Translations under genes and position numbers: made by a program
Source of the DNA: Triops longicaudatus
Taxonomy: Eukaryota; Arthropoda; Branchiopoda; Notostraca; Triopsidae
Assembly: GCA_022885665.1 (NCBI GenBank)
Contig: JAGQDJ010000170.1
Coordinates: forward strand, 108,722 to 172,721
Length of the DNA: 64,000 nt
Direction: 5' to 3'
The notes under the pieces: model-generated
What the model was told of the DNA's origin: nothing
Seen by the model: the letters and a program-made list of their open reading frames with translations, nothing else
Database searches by the model: none
Shown: positions 25,669-40,400 of the stretch, one piece after another
Position numbering within the stretch: position 1 is the first letter of the stretch
How the letters are laid out: each line of letters begins with the position of its first letter

Positions 25669-28600
25669 ACACATCCTGGCGCTCCGGAAAATCGTAAACA
25701 AAACGTTCTGGTACCTACTAAACGGTTTGTCGGAGAATAGTGTGCTCTTCCAACTCTTCACTTTATGTGCTATAAGCGGTAGAGCTTGTGTAACGAAGAG
25801 ACGTGTAATTACGCTCTTTAATAGGTCTTATATATAATCCCCTGATAAATAACAATCCAGCACTTGTACACTTTTCATAAATTACAGGAATTTAAATCCC
25901 TTAGGAGATCTAGAGCCCCTTTTCTTTTTTCCTTTCCAATGCGTTCAATTCTCCTGCTTTTCTTTTGAAACTCTCAGGGCCATGGATATGTAACGCAAGC
26001 GTGTGCGTATTGTGTGCGTAGCCCAGGCGGTTATAAACGAACCGCAAGTATCAAACAACCAACTTAACAACTTTTAATAAAAAAGCCGAAAAAGGAATTT
26101 GCTATTCAAAAGCATAAGTTAATAGCTAAACCATTAGAGAGGACGCTACAAGATTTTTGTGCGGCCCCCACAATCCTTGCCTGAATTAAGGTGCGCTGAC
26201 ATGACTTTTGACCCCTTTTCCTCGTTGTTTTTCTTCCAGACGCGTTTTGCATTGCATCTTATGAAACTGGACAAGCTCTTAAAAGAAACCCAAACAAACC
26301 TCATCGGCTAACGCAAATAATACATGCATTCCACTGTCCCATTTCGGACGATCCATAACTTTTCCTAAAAGTGAACTCTAAAAGACCTTTACGCGTTCAA
26401 ACAAGACCATAAGCGATACCACACACAGACATCCATTCTCCAAACCTAAGCGGTCTGCCTTGCCTAAATACTTCAACTCCAACCTGTACGGGTACGCCGA
26501 GCTTGATGAATCGTAAGAATACGCTCCAAATTGTAGCTAATGAAGACGTTAAATCGGGTATTGGGTTCGAGTAGCCGCAAAATTGACGATGCCACGTTTC
26601 TCATAAGTTTGATAGGGGCCTAAATGGAGCCCGGGAAAATATCGATCCAGGCCCCTCCCTCATTGGCTAATGAATGTCGCGCACCGGTACTCGCTCGATG
26701 ATTAATAACATTCCCGCTGATTCGTGTGAAAGGTATAATCGCACGACATGCAAAAACTCTTCTATCGCAGGCCACAAGAGTAACCACGCCCACTGAAAAG
26801 AAGGAAACAGAGGAAGGCCCAGAAGAAAAAAATAACTTTCTTTTTTCAGAAAATCTAGTTGGCCCAGCTTAAAAAAATGCTGGGTCGATCTCTCATCACA
26901 AGTTAAACGATTATTAGTCGCTGAGGCATTATGATATGGATAGTAACAATCTAGGGGGAGTTTCTACGAAAAGCAATGCTTCCTTTAATCAAGCGTTGCA
27001 GATCCCGCCAGTATTCTAATCTTCACACCTTTGGAGTTAAGGATTTTGTTTTCTTTTTCCTCAACGGAGAAAGATTGCAACCATGGGAGATGAGAAGGTG
27101 GTGAAAAAGGCGGGGTCAAAGGTCTTTGGCACTGGGGTTAGGCAACTTTGACAAGATCCTGTTGTAAAACTGTTGTATATATGCTAATCAGCAATGCCAA
27201 GCCACTCGAGGTTGATTAGAAGGCAAAAAACGATGGCAGAGTTTATCATGGTGATGGTGTGCTTGATTAACACACTATTCAACGTTTAACACATGACTCA
27301 ATCAGAATCATCAGAACAACAGGAATAACATTCAGCAGTTTAGCTCCCTTTTACACATTTCAAAAACATACTACTCACTTTTTTATTTGTAACTTTATTC
27401 ATTTTTTAAATTCTGTCGACGTATTTTTCACAATTGAGATGCTCGTACAACTCTCTCACTAAGTGACAAATGCGTTCTTCTACGGATAATGTCTTTAGGG
27501 GATAATGTCTCCGAAGTCATAAGGCTGTTGTAGAACTGTGACTATAGTTTTGACCCTTACGCGTTACTTCACTTTAATTTTATTTTAAATGTACACTTAC
27601 GTTTAAATTTGCTTTTCTTTAATTCTGAAATTTGTTCAACACAGTCTGCTCAGTTGTACTGGAATATCAAGCATTCAGCTGCACAAGTATTTCGACTAGC
27701 GCCGAACGGTTTGGAAAAGCACTAGGTAGGAAGGCATTTGATGTTACAGAAAATGTGATTTATGCATTTAGATCCCATTCCACATGGACAGCCCTAGTTC
27801 TAATTTATTATGGAATTCATTGGTTATGTAGATCAAATGCAAGGGCCGCATAGCAACTTTATTATAAAATGGCGACCAACAAAAACAGCCATCTATAGCC
27901 ATCCCACGTCTTCATCACTTCCCAACCTCCTCGCTTTTTGATTTATAACTTAACTAAAAAAGACAACTCAAGCCCAAGCCCTTTGCGTTACACATAAATT
28001 GTTGGCTGACTTCTGTATTAATTGACTTTCAGGACAATGGCAGCGCAAGAATCCTCGACCAAAACAAAAGAAAAAACTCGATTCAAACGAAACCATGAGT
28101 TTCGATTCAAACTTGGTCACTGCCCTTGTAAATCAGCACTCGAAACCACAGCCTTTTGTACTGCCTTGGCTCTTTTATAACCTAACACCCCTTTCTCGTT
28201 CCAACGTTTTAGTTTCTTGATTAAAAAACGCTATTCATATTAAGAAAAGATAGCAGCAGATTTGCACATAAAGCAGACTTGAACGCACGACCATAAAGCG
28301 CACGCACTGCAAGTTTCCTAACTAAACGTTCAACCCCATGTGGACCGAATGAGCTCATTTGCGTTTATCGGATGGGTCTGACGAAGCAGGAGGCCTGTAA
28401 AGAAAAGTTTCTTGGATTGTAAGGACGATTACTTCGGGAGGAAAAGAAAAATGGGATATCTAAATTCGGTTGCCGTAGACGAAGAATATTGAGGTATGCT
28501 GCTCACCGAGGTCTCGCAGCAGGCGATTTTTTTAAAAGCCCCCAAATCGTACTTTACCTATCATCGACTACAATAAAACGCGAACAGGAATACGTGGAAC

Positions 28601-31396
28601 GTAAAGAGTTAACGACAATAGCCCCCTGGATTTTCATAGACACACGTGCATAAGCAGGCCACTCATTCGGCACGCAAAATGCAGTGCAACGCCGTACGTC
28701 ATACCGTAAAATGATGCCGGATTGAATGTCCTGTTCCTTGGCCAATTTATTGAGGGAGACTACTTGTAGAACTGGCAAATCGGACGCCAGTCCTCGAGCA
28801 ACGCGAGTGCAAGTTTTCTACGAGAGAACGTTTCGCACATCACAGCCCGCAGCATGTGGTATATGAGCAAGTTGTTTAAGGAACCAGTTGATACTTTTAC
28901 AATATTGCAATCTACCGTACTCGCTCTCCAGAGTCGGTTTATTAAAAAAAATAAAAGATGGACACCTTTTTGAAAGAAGATTTCCCTTCACTTTTCCTCC
29001 CAATCATGTCTAACCGGAGATAACCATCTCTTCTTAATAAGCATGTACTAAAAAGCTCAAAATAAGGCGAGTTTAGATGAAGCAACACGGATGACCCACG
29101 CACCATAGTGAGTGTTCATTCCACGATATTTGGTAGTGAAACTTAAACCGTCCACTGTTGACGCCGTTTGCCCATACGAAAACCCTACCATTGGTACTAT
29201 GCAAAACAGTTACTATTTAACTTATAACTGCACGCAAGATATGGCTGTGTTATCTAAAAACTTCCTTTCATTGCTTCTTACACCAGTGTTAACTTTCTTA
29301 TGTTTCTTAGGAACTGTAAAAATGAGTTAACTTTTCTCATTTTAATACAGGGATTCAACTTGCTCAAGTTCTCTAAAATGCTATATGATATTAGAATACG
29401 ATTGTTGCACTTCAATGCATGTTTAGCAATTCTTTTATGAAAAAAATTTATTCGTGTGTGTATACCTCATCTAGTTCAATTAATAATAAGATACCTCTAC
29501 CTCTTGATCTTTCTAAGGGGAGGTCGAAATGCTAACTAAAACTGTAACTCGAGAGGTCAAACTTCGAGTTCCTTTTTCTCAAAAGTCGACCTTGCGTTTA
29601 GCTTAGGGTACTCGGGTTGGGATTGGCTGAAGACGCTTGAATAGTTTGTATTAGGGAAAATCGTTTCCGTCCTGTAAAGATACAACAACCCTTCCGTGGC
29701 GCACTTGAATAACCCCCGGAAGAACGCAGCAAGAGCTCTTACTATGGCTTGTAACCTCACATGACCTGAAAATCGTGGGAAAACTAGGGTCAAGGTACTC
29801 TATACGGGCACTCTCTACGCACACAAGTATATCTACCACATATGGAAGAGATTTCCCAAATCGTCCCTGAAAGATACAAGGGGAACTTCACCTTTTTCAG
29901 CATGCGTGCTATTGTTAGGAACCTTCCTCGGGACTCCCCCGCTAGGTCTAGCTTTTGATAGATGTATGGCGCTCTCTTTTTTCCCGAAAAGGGGTTGTTA
30001 TTATATTCTACTCTGCTCTGCCAAATGACCTTTTCTGGATCACAATGACCTGGTTTCTGGTTATGAGTTCTTATTTGGAGAACCAAAAGGCGACGCTTTA
30101 TGACTGTTGGTATTATTATAACCGAGTGAATTTTTATTTCGAAAAAGTTGTTCCCCCTTCCCTACGAGTCCCCAAACCAAACCCCAAAGCGGAAACGCCC
30201 GCTTTTCTCTTCAATCTTTTGACCTGGCTCGACCTTGTTGTTATGTTGGGGGGTACAGTAAAAGTAATCTATAACGGGAAAAAGGCAGCATTCAAGTTCA
30301 CCTTAAAATACGACGTCTAGACTTTTCTTCTTATAAATAGAAGCTTGGGATGGAACGCTAGATTGACATACATGGACCGGTAGGCCGTAAGGGGGTGGTT
30401 TTTGCCAGTACAGCATGATCCAGGACTAAGGAGGAGGGGTTAAGATGCCAAGAGAGCGAAAAGGTCAAGTTCACATACAGGTGAGGGGTAATTTAGGTTT
30501 GTAGGAGATGTTATCAGCCATACGGGAAGCTAGTCTCACTTCTGTACGCCTTTCACCCAGGTGAGGGAGGGTGGAAAGGGGGTGCAGCTCTTCCCTAACC
30601 TGCGAGGATATGTAGAGGAATCTATACTTGACGTGCAAGCCAAAACTAGGGCTTTTATTTCCCCACCGCATCTTTTCTTGGTCAAACTATCTTGGGCCAG
30701 GTGGGCTTGTGAATTTGTTCCCACGCTCCTCAACTGTCCCCAGAGTTTGTCAACTGCTCTGCATACACTTCAAAGGGGCGGGAACTTGAAAGTATTGGTT
30801 ACCTTTTGGGGTTTCGTCTCTCGCCAAGACGTGACTTTGTGGCGTTATTATACGTCGTCAGATGAACGATCGGAATTTTTGTTTGCTAGCTGGCTTACTT
30901 GGGGTTTAACGTGTTTTTTCCTGACAAAGGTCGAGCCCCGCTTATACGTGCGACACACTTCTGCTCCAGTGAAACCGACAATAATTGTTTTTCTGAAAAC
31001 AAAAGCCGTAAAAAAACGATACGACGAATCTTGCAGGAGATATTCGTAAAACGGTCATATACAAGATATTGTTCTGTGTCTTCCTGCTGGTCCATATTCT
31101 ACTAATACACGAGTATATCACACATCCAAAGATCCCCTCTACGGAAGTTCGCGAATTGCCATTCGGTGTAGGCTACTGGCTCCATTTATGATTCTTCTTG
31201 CGTTGATAAGATTATTTTTCTCGTAACATAAGAAGAGCTCCTTATCGTCTTTGCGTTTTACAGTGATGGTGTTACTTTGGCTGTACAGCGGTGGCTCGTT
31301 ACAATTAACTGATCTGTTCCTAAACGACACTTGTTGCGTGAAACGTTCCTAGTACGGGGCGCTATTTCCTATGTTTCGACGCAGCGTGCGTTCTTT
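25207..31396. other. Intergenic, no gene recognised
   Basis: It contains the A36 tract at 25631-25666 and a short direct repeat GGATAATGTCT near 27485 and 27501. Two longer plus-strand open frames, 29955-30320 and 30561-31049, open on TTG and GTG, show no known domain and are treated as chance. No RNA gene was seen. Confidence 0.5.
25631..25666. repeat. Poly(A) tract, 36 A
   Basis: This is the longest homopolymer in the window, an uninterrupted run of 36 A. It could be the tail of a retroposed sequence, but the 150 bases upstream match nothing I know and no flanking target duplication is visible. Confidence 0.9.
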
Positions 31397-31425
31397 GAAT
31401 GACTCGTTCATTATTCGAGTCGTTC
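31397..31425. repeat. 10-bp stem inverted repeat, possible transposon relic
   Basis: GAATGACTCG and CGAGTCGTTC pair around a 9-base spacer, with one G-U type mismatch. The GACTCGTTCATT wording resembles terminal regions of some hAT-type elements. No second end was found. Confidence 0.4.
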
Positions 31426-34400
31426 GCTAAATCAGGCACTACTATATTTGTCCTCTACACAGGTCTAAGAAAATATCAAAGCTTCTAGCATATCCACTTA
31501 ACATACTGAGTAGAAAACAAATGAAAAACGATGAATACCTAGAGGTGTTTATTTTAGTTATTATTGCAGCTTTGTTTACAATATCATGGGATAATTGTTG
31601 TACTTATTTTAAAATTTATTCAGAGATTTTTCAGTTAATTTTATTCAGCGGTAATTTTCAAGAATCTAGTTGACGAAATAAAAACCTTGTGAAATTTACT
31701 CCGTTTTTCCCAGAGCGCCGGATGCACGTAAAAAATCCCTGTCGCAAATCAAGGCTACCTTTCAGCATGTGCACTGTGCAATACAAATTCAAGCTCGTTT
31801 GGCACTGTGAAAGTATTTATGCAACACGTAGACGTGGGCCTTTCACGACCGATCTACTTAGGTGATATGCAATCCAATTCCAACAACACAAGACAAGAAT
31901 CAAAACACAAAAGTCGAGAAATGTCACAGAAAATAAAAACCTAAAAATAGAACATGTGCTTTCGCTTACAAATATGGATGTTAATATTTAATTTTCTCGT
32001 GAACTGATGACATCACCAAAGCTAAAAGCTACTACAGATGAATGACAAGTAAAAAGAAAGTAGTATTTCCAAGCAGATATTAATGACAAGCCTGCTATAA
32101 TAATTCCTCGTGGTCCGGATGAGCAAAATGGCTCTCCAGATAATAAAGTAATCAAGTTTTCACGTGCACGCGGTCTCTTCAACAAAGCCAAAAATATTAA
32201 TGTTGTCCAAAGGCATGGCTCCAAAGCAGGGATTTATGGAAATGGAATGTCATAATAGAATAGGTTTGAACGCGTCGATAGAAACAAGAAAGAACATATT
32301 TCCAGTCTAGGCACGAGCAAATCTCAAAGCAAAACTAAAATAGAAAAAAAAAGGTGATCAATTGGGAGAATGGCCTGGATTAACGTGTATCCGGAACGGG
32401 GAGAGATATTCAAAGAAAAACTCTTTAACAATTCAATCCATCAAAGCATAGCCAAAGCTTTTCATCTTACTACGGACACAACACAAGAGAGCAACTCATT
32501 ATCCCATCACCCTCCTCCTCCTCGTACCGTCCTGGAAAGTTGGTCCGGTCCTCACATGTTTGTTTCCTATTGACTTATGAAAGCCTCAAGGTTGACCCCC
32601 GTTATGTACTTTTATTTTTAGCTACCGGTCAAAATTGCTCTCCATATCTACGTCTTTCTCTCTTTCTGCACAAAAGGCTTGGGCTAAAAGATCCAGATCA
32701 ACGGCTCTTTATTCACATTTCTGGGCTAGTGGCATTTCGAAACCCGCATGTGAATTATTTTCGCTTCAATGTACCAAAAATTTCCCCAAAAGTAAGGTCA
32801 TAAAAGGGTATTCCCTAGTAAACAACAACCAACCCAACCCTTTTTCTTTAGCTCTCGCCAAACAAGTTCAGGTAGATACAAAAGGTGCGATGGAGATAGA
32901 TGCTACGTCCGCTCTCGGCTGACCGTCACATGTGTGTAGACGAATGCGTGGCACGGGAAGAGGAATAACCCTGAATAACCCCCTTCTTTTTAAAGAACCC
33001 TTTTACGTTCTTTTTCCCTACCCCGAAAGAAAGCTTCTCAGAAATACCCAAGAATCATGACCTAGTTTTTAGGAAGAAGCTCATCTCGGGTCTTTCATTT
33101 CAAAACATCTTCACCCCGGCTTTTTCGAGCCGCGCACCTCAGGGAAAAACGCTACTTCGGGATTGACTTTGGCGGGAAATAAGGACAACCAGGTCAGTTA
33201 ACCCGCAAGGGATATTCCTCACGACCTGTTTTGACCTTTTAAGTGGCAAAGACGGCTATTATCGAAAAGAAAAAAAAGGAATGAAACAAAATAGGTCCTA
33301 AATTTAAAACAGACCTACAAATACCAGAGTGATTAAAGCATATCATAAATTACTCGAAATATGATAAACTATATTAAAAAAAACACACAGCTACAGCTAA
33401 CGAAAAAACCTAAAACAAAACGAAATACACTACAACTACATACCGTTTTTTTTTAAGAAAGAAAAGAGACAAGAACATAAAAGGGACCGAAAACAGTTCA
33501 CATAACTGAAAAATATAAAGGTCAGCTATTTCGTAGTTTTCCTTAAACTAAGTGCGTGGAAATTCAAAGCATTATTTCAATACATTTTCGTACAACGTGC
33601 GCGTTGCGAAACCCTATGGAACAATAAGTTAAGATCTGGAAGGACGATTCAACTTAGAGCAACAAGTTTCCGTTTTAACCATAACCTATGTAGGGAAGCT
33701 ATAATCTAAGATCCACAATTAGAAATAAACAATATTGTTACTTCAATGAAAAGATAACTTATGCTTAAGGAAGTCACTGCTATCTAAAGAAGGACAAGTC
33801 GGCAAGCACTCCGACAATGTGTTACTAAAACGACTTCAGTTGCACTTTCTTTTTCTTTTTTTATTCTCGGGTACTGGAACCTCAAGTTCGGGGTATCGTA
33901 CACAAAAACTGAAACTTCTCGCAAGAACAGACAAAAAATTGGAATGCTAATCAAAAGGTATTTAGCAGGTCAAATGGAGGAGCAAAAAAGTTCCTTAGTC
34001 ACGTCTTTGACACATCGGCTAATTTATCCTTTCTCACGGTAGTCTTTACCAAAATCCAGATCAGAACACCCTAAAAAAGGACATCAGTAGTCATTTACTT
34101 CCCATTAGCGGAACAAAAGACTTTCATAATGCTCCATTTTTCCCACCGTTTTTCTCTTTGAATTGTTTTTGTGGACCTCGGCCATAAGAAACTTAGTAGT
34201 CATAAAACACTAAGTATGAAAGAAGACCACGTCACCTTAATAAAATTACGCGTCAGTACACAAAGCTTCTGCCGAAATACTTATATCCTCGTTAATAACT
34301 CCGAAGCAATTAGCTCAGTTAAGCATGAAATCCGAGCCTGTTTCCTGCAGGTGAAAAACCTCAGGTCACACTGTAAAAATACCTCCAAGATATTCGCCGT

Positions 34401-37400
34401 TTGACTTTAAACTATTTCTCAGAAACTTGACATGCTCATAAAACGATCGCAAAACTTTCTTACGGGAAGAAGCCCCTTTTGAGTTGTGTTGTAAAACACG
34501 ATTAACCACAGGAAAGTCGTACTTCTAAAAAAGCTACACGTACCGCAATAACTTGTAACACACAGTAGAAGTGTTTTATAAGCTTTTTTTATGTAACTGT
34601 GCTGGAAGGCTAATAAGAAATAAACGTTTGGGGATGAAAATCTAAGAAAACGCATTCCGTTCTGACCGCATTTCATCGTAATTCACGCCATTCGCTCTGT
34701 CGGTGGTCGAAAGCTTCTCACACATACACAAAAGAGCCGTTGGTAGGGCGAAAGAGAAAAGGGTTCAGAACAGAGAAGGCGAATAAAAGGATATCCACCA
34801 GACTGTGCACTATCAAGATTTAATCCCGAAAGTATTTTCTTGTAAAATTTATGCTACACGTGTGTACATTGCTTTACAATGTTTCTCAGGTTCGTAAAGA
34901 AAGGAAAAATGTTCCTAGTGTCTTGTAGACCAAAAGCTTCTAAAAATGATCTAGTCGTTGATTTTTATCTTTCCGTTATTACACTTAATGCTCCTTACTA
35001 TTATAAGCCTTTGTATGCAAAGCAATTCCTATATTTAAGAGTTTTCCTTAACAAGTGTTAATGAAAAGATAAAGGCCGAAATTTTTAAATGGTTTAAAGT
35101 TGGAGATTACTGAAAACTTGGCAAACTACAAGTAATTCTGTGAAAAAGTGTGCCAGGTGCTACGAAATCAAGTTACGATGATCTCGACAAAAAGGGTTTT
35201 GTATGGTACGCTGAGGCTTTACGTCTTTGGGATGTGCGGTGATCTGGCAAACATGTTGCTCTCCAAAGAAACTGAGTCTGTGACGTCACACATGCCGTAA
35301 CACATTGGACTGGATCCAACCATCGGAAGCGCAAGAGCAAGTCTGACGATGTTCTACAGGTGTGTCCAAGTCCTCAAGCTGTCACCTATAAACCCACTAT
35401 AAAGACCAGATAAAACTGCAGAAACCTTGCTGCATTTCGCTTACATCGCGTTACAGGAAAAATTTACGCTCGCAGGGGACCTGTCGTCATAAATAACAGT
35501 TTCACCTCAAATCAAAATCACCTTGAAACCAAAAGCTGCCCTGACTTACGGATTTCCCTACGCCGTTAAGATAAACTAAACCTCACTTCAAGTATGACTA
35601 AAAGTTACTTGTCAAATGAACTAACTACTTATGGCAAGTATAAAATTCTTTCCTTCCCTTCAGTGCCGATTCCGCAAAAAAAGCAATATGGGTGAGTTTC
35701 TGTCAGCCACGGGGCAGTGGCACAAACCTGTTGCTAATGATTGTATTACCTTACTGAGAACGAGAAACCAGACAATCTCTTTTGTTGCTCACATTTTAGT
35801 TCCTCTTTGAAAAAAAAAGGGGGGGCAAAAAAGGGGTCTGGATTTCAGCACTTCGCTTATAGTAGGCTACATTTCATGCCGCAGGGACGAGATGTCAGGC
35901 TTTCGCTTAAGAAAGCCTTCGTAATGATTACCATTACAACACTGATGCTATACTGACCCTTCGGTTAACGATAAAACCGATCCCATCTCTCAGCAACGAT
36001 TCTACACAACAGAATGCATAGCTATAGTTCGGTTACACGCAATTTATTGATGTACGAACAGAGCGTCTATTTTACCAAACTTAGGGTTCAAAGATAGTAC
36101 ATTCTCCATGTTGTAGTTATCACTTATCGTGCCTTACACGTGCTACTGAGTTTGTTAAGTAGTGAAACTAATTGTTAAATTACATCTTGAAATTCGCATT
36201 ACAGAAATCTCAAACTCGACTCGTCAAAAGCAGCGTACGAGAAATACGAAGGTTTCGCATACCACAGAATTGTCTGAAAGATAGTAAAACTGCACACTAA
36301 AGAGCTCAACTAGTAACTGCAGAGAAAGCTTGACAAACGCTCATGCCTTAGAATTGGATTACGCTTAATACATACTAGAATGTGATCGCTTGACATTATT
36401 TCTGCTGACGAAACAGTGAAACAGGCGTGAACAGTAAAGAGTACCAATTCAATGTATCACGGAGGCAGTTTTTGTTTATTAAATTCAAAGGACGGTTAAG
36501 GTTGCTGGTTCTCAAGCTGCAAATTATCCTTTTAAAAAGCCGTACTTTCTTCTCGTTCAATGCGAGAAGCAACATGTTTGTAAACACGGTCTATTTTAAC
36601 GCACTACAGGTGGTCAGCTTGATTTCCTCTTTTCCTTTTGCAGTAATAGCTTTAAATTATATATACATTTTTTGCTTCCAAAGCAATGCTCTCTTAACTG
36701 TAACAACTCAACAAATAACATATGTCGCCGTAAACCGATATACGTGAAAAATTTAAAGGATTCCTTTGTACATTGATTCGTATCCTTCACTTTGTAAATA
36801 TATAATTATACAATGATTTGCCATTATTTTAAAATAATTTTCATTTTTTTTTCAGTCGCCGGAGCCACTTTCCATTAAGTACTGATAAATTATTTCGCAA
36901 TAACTTCGCAAGTTGAATTTGAACATGGGCACCGTTCACGTGATTTGCCCCGGAACTTTTTAAATGAACGGCAAGGTTCAGTGCTATAAATAAAGAGTTA
37001 ATCTGAAACGTTATACGTAGTATAGCAATGGTACCAAAATTTACTCTAAGCTTATCTTTGTCTGAAGGAATTTTAAAGAAATTCTTCGGATGAGAAGAAT
37101 GACTTCATTGGAAGTGGTTTTACTGCACTCACACGTTTCCAGGAACCTAGCAATTGCTGCTTCCCGAAAGTTCTCGTTGGTCCCCGGTTTATAGATCTGG
37201 TCAAATAACACAACGTCCCCCTTCATCCCACAGTTTTTTTTACAGAGCTAGCGAAAATATAAGTTACACACTAATAAACCTGCTTTTGTTGAGAGACTGA
37301 AGCGTGACTGAACCACGAGCATATTTTCTACGAGTCCTCGCGGAGCGAAAGGGATTTTATGTGTGTATGTCTGTACCAGACATGGGAGCAAAGGGAGCTA

Positions 37401-40400
37401 TTGTTTTTCTATGCAAATCTTCCTTTACAAGATTTTCTTTTTCCAGAGCCAGCGAAGATAAATCAGGCGAAAAAGCGCTTTTAAAAGGGTAACACGTTCT
37501 GCCCTAAGAGGTGACATCTCTCTTTTCGTATGTGGAAGGGCCCCAAACACAGAGTCGTCTCGTAGCGCAGTAATCTCCCTGGGTAAGACAAACACAACAC
37601 CTTCGAAAGAAAAACCAAGCAGAAACAGTTCTTTACAAGAATCCGTTTACTTCGAATGTCGATGACGGATGGGACTGCGGCCTTTAAACGCATTTTCTAC
37701 ACCCCAGAAACTGTGTACTATGCATTTTCATGTCACTTCTCGAAAATACTGACATTTTTGAGATCCTTGTGTGTGATTGTGACTTGAAGCGAAACGAACA
37801 ATGATCTAACCCGGGAGTATCGAGTTATTTGTTTCCTGCCCTAGAAAAAACGCATACTTGCCCAATCAGGGTCTCCCCAATCGAACCACAGATTGAAGAA
37901 TGCTCAATCATGCGCAGCACACGACGAGAAATCTTAGGGTTTGCGAGGTCGTCACAGGAGGGAAAAAAAGGTTTATCAACTAGGGCATCGAAACCTATGG
38001 CTTTCGTCGTGCACCATATCCCTCTCTTCCTCCCTGGTACGCATGCTTCTTTTAAGGGCCTATAGGGGGAAACTTCGCTGCAATCAAATTCAACCATCTT
38101 TTTCTTTGGAGAATTTCCCTCTTTTTCCCAAACCACCGCTTTCCTTTTGATAAACATTCGAGAAAATATAGGAAAAAGTTAGGCAACCGAAACTTACAAC
38201 GGTCTGCGGGGGTTAAACGGCGGAGGGAGGAACGATCTCAAATTGACCGCGTTAAGTAATCGTTAAGCTAATTATTTTTTTCTAATAGCTAATACCTATC
38301 ATGAAAATCTGAATAGAATATCTGGATTACAAATACTTATCCCCACTTTTCAAAACTCACGTTCTAAGGACAGAAGAAGACGACAATGTAACTCAAATGC
38401 AATTTCGGTCGTCTTTTAATATCAAATAAACACACTACCAAAAGAGTTGGACATTCTGACACATCTTATACTTCGGCGTATACGTGAGTGTGTGGGAATT
38501 CCCATACTGTCGCTCGAATGTTTTGCTTTCATTACATAAAAAAAGAAAACATTGCACAAGTAACGAAAATTGACCTACGAAAGCGATGCTGCATGACTAC
38601 AGTGTTAAATCACCTTGGGTGGCAGGAAGTGGGTGTATAGGCTTTCGCTTACGTGCTTATTCGTAAAGAAAATCCCGAGGTGCACTAAGAAAAGCTCGGA
38701 CTCGTGGTGCTTTTGCTTAAATCCGTTTTCGAGCCCGGAATGCGAGGAGAAAACGTTTATCACGTCTGCTCATATACTACGTCACGTGTTAGACAGCATT
38801 ACGAGCTCTACTGGGAAACGTATGAGTAATATCATAACGTAGGGCATGCTATTCGTTACGATGAATAATCCTCTACTCTTTTCGCCTTCACCGGAGATTG
38901 AGATTTCACGCCAGGTAAATGAAGTCGTAAACAAACGACTTACCCGTCGTCTACTGTTATACCCAATGGTCATTGAAGGTTTTTAGCCACGGTGGAAGAT
39001 TCCTAAAATGCTACTATGGCCCCACACACCATCACCACCACTTTTCCTCCCATTCCGTTGACAACAGTTGACTTTTAGAAAGTACCACGTTCTTTTTAGC
39101 TATAATGGAAAGAACGGCATTAAGTTTAAGGGATAGAGATCATCATACATAAAAAACGTCCAAGTTGTGTCCGTAGCCCGTATAAACGGGACACAAACTT
39201 ACGAGGCGGGACTCGAGCTGTCTTGACGTTACGGTGCCAAGTTTTGGGCCGTAAACGAGCGAGGAAGCTTATGGGCTACACATATTCTGAATAACAACAT
39301 AAGAGCACACAGCAATAAAGCTCGACTTGTGCAGGTGGCCCTCACTAGAGAAGAACACATGCAAATGATATCATTAGCACAATACTGAAACTTTTCCTCA
39401 AAATTACGCACATGGGGCGGAGTAATAAATTCGCTACGAAGAACGCAGCTTACTCTATGAAGATCGTCACCGGCAACGCGTGCAAAAATGCAACGACACC
39501 TGGACATATGCCAAAACATGCATTTAGTATTTTCTAGCGTGTGACTTTGTAAAAGCAGTAGAGTAATTCTTTTGACCGCTAAGGATATGAGTACGGGGGG
39601 AAAAAACTAAGCGTGTGGATTGTTTTCCCGTTGGCCTAGCCGTCAAGTCACTTTAGTGTTCGTTTATCGATACCCACGCCACCTAGGGAGCATTATTACA
39701 AGAAGCTTTTTCACCTGAAAAGAAGCGAGTGTAGTTGACAAGCGCATCAGGCATTTACCGTGGCCGGGTAAACCAAGTTTGGTCCGGCCTGGTACGTTTA
39801 CCAGCGGTTTGCTTTCGCAGCTTTGATTTGGGAAAGCGAATTCGGGGCGTCCTACGCTTTGAACGTGACTCGCATATCACAGCAAGCCGGACTTGTGCAA
39901 AGAGTCATGGCGTAGTAACTTTAGGACTGACTCGTTCCTTGTTATCCTTAATTTCTATTTCTTGTTATCATTATTCCCAGTTCCTTTTATTTTGCTCGCA
40001 AAATACAAGGATGTAAAATAATGTGATCCAGCCTTCAAAGTGAAGTCAAGTACGCTGCTGTGAGCAGTAAATTGAAATAAAAATTGTGCAGGGACTCACG
40101 CAGAGGCCATAACTATGAGTAAAACGTTCAAACTATATCCCACCTTAATTACTAAGCAAATTCGACGCTGTCGAAAGAAACAGGTTACTGCATTACAGCC
40201 ATTGCAAAACCTAAACACGGTTATTATTAGTAATGAAGCAGCATTCGTCCCCTTTCCTTTTAAAAGTGGCTTCTTTTAGTTCGACAAGCATTTAAAAAAG
40301 GACCAGGTGGGTGGCGAAAACTCCAAACACACGTTGAATGTGTTGACCCAGCCTTTTTTAATTAACGCCATCCGTAATCATCTTAATCAAACAAAATTGA

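Noticed and set aside
26561..26580. GGGTTCGAGT as a possible tRNA B-box
   Set aside because: No cloverleaf or A-box was found at the required distance; the same holds for other TTCGA words in the window.
29955..30320. 121-codon plus-strand open frame
   Set aside because: It opens on TTG and shows no known family or splice context.
30561..31049. 162-codon plus-strand open frame
   Set aside because: It opens on GTG, has no recognisable domain, and a frame of this length is not far outside chance in a window this size.
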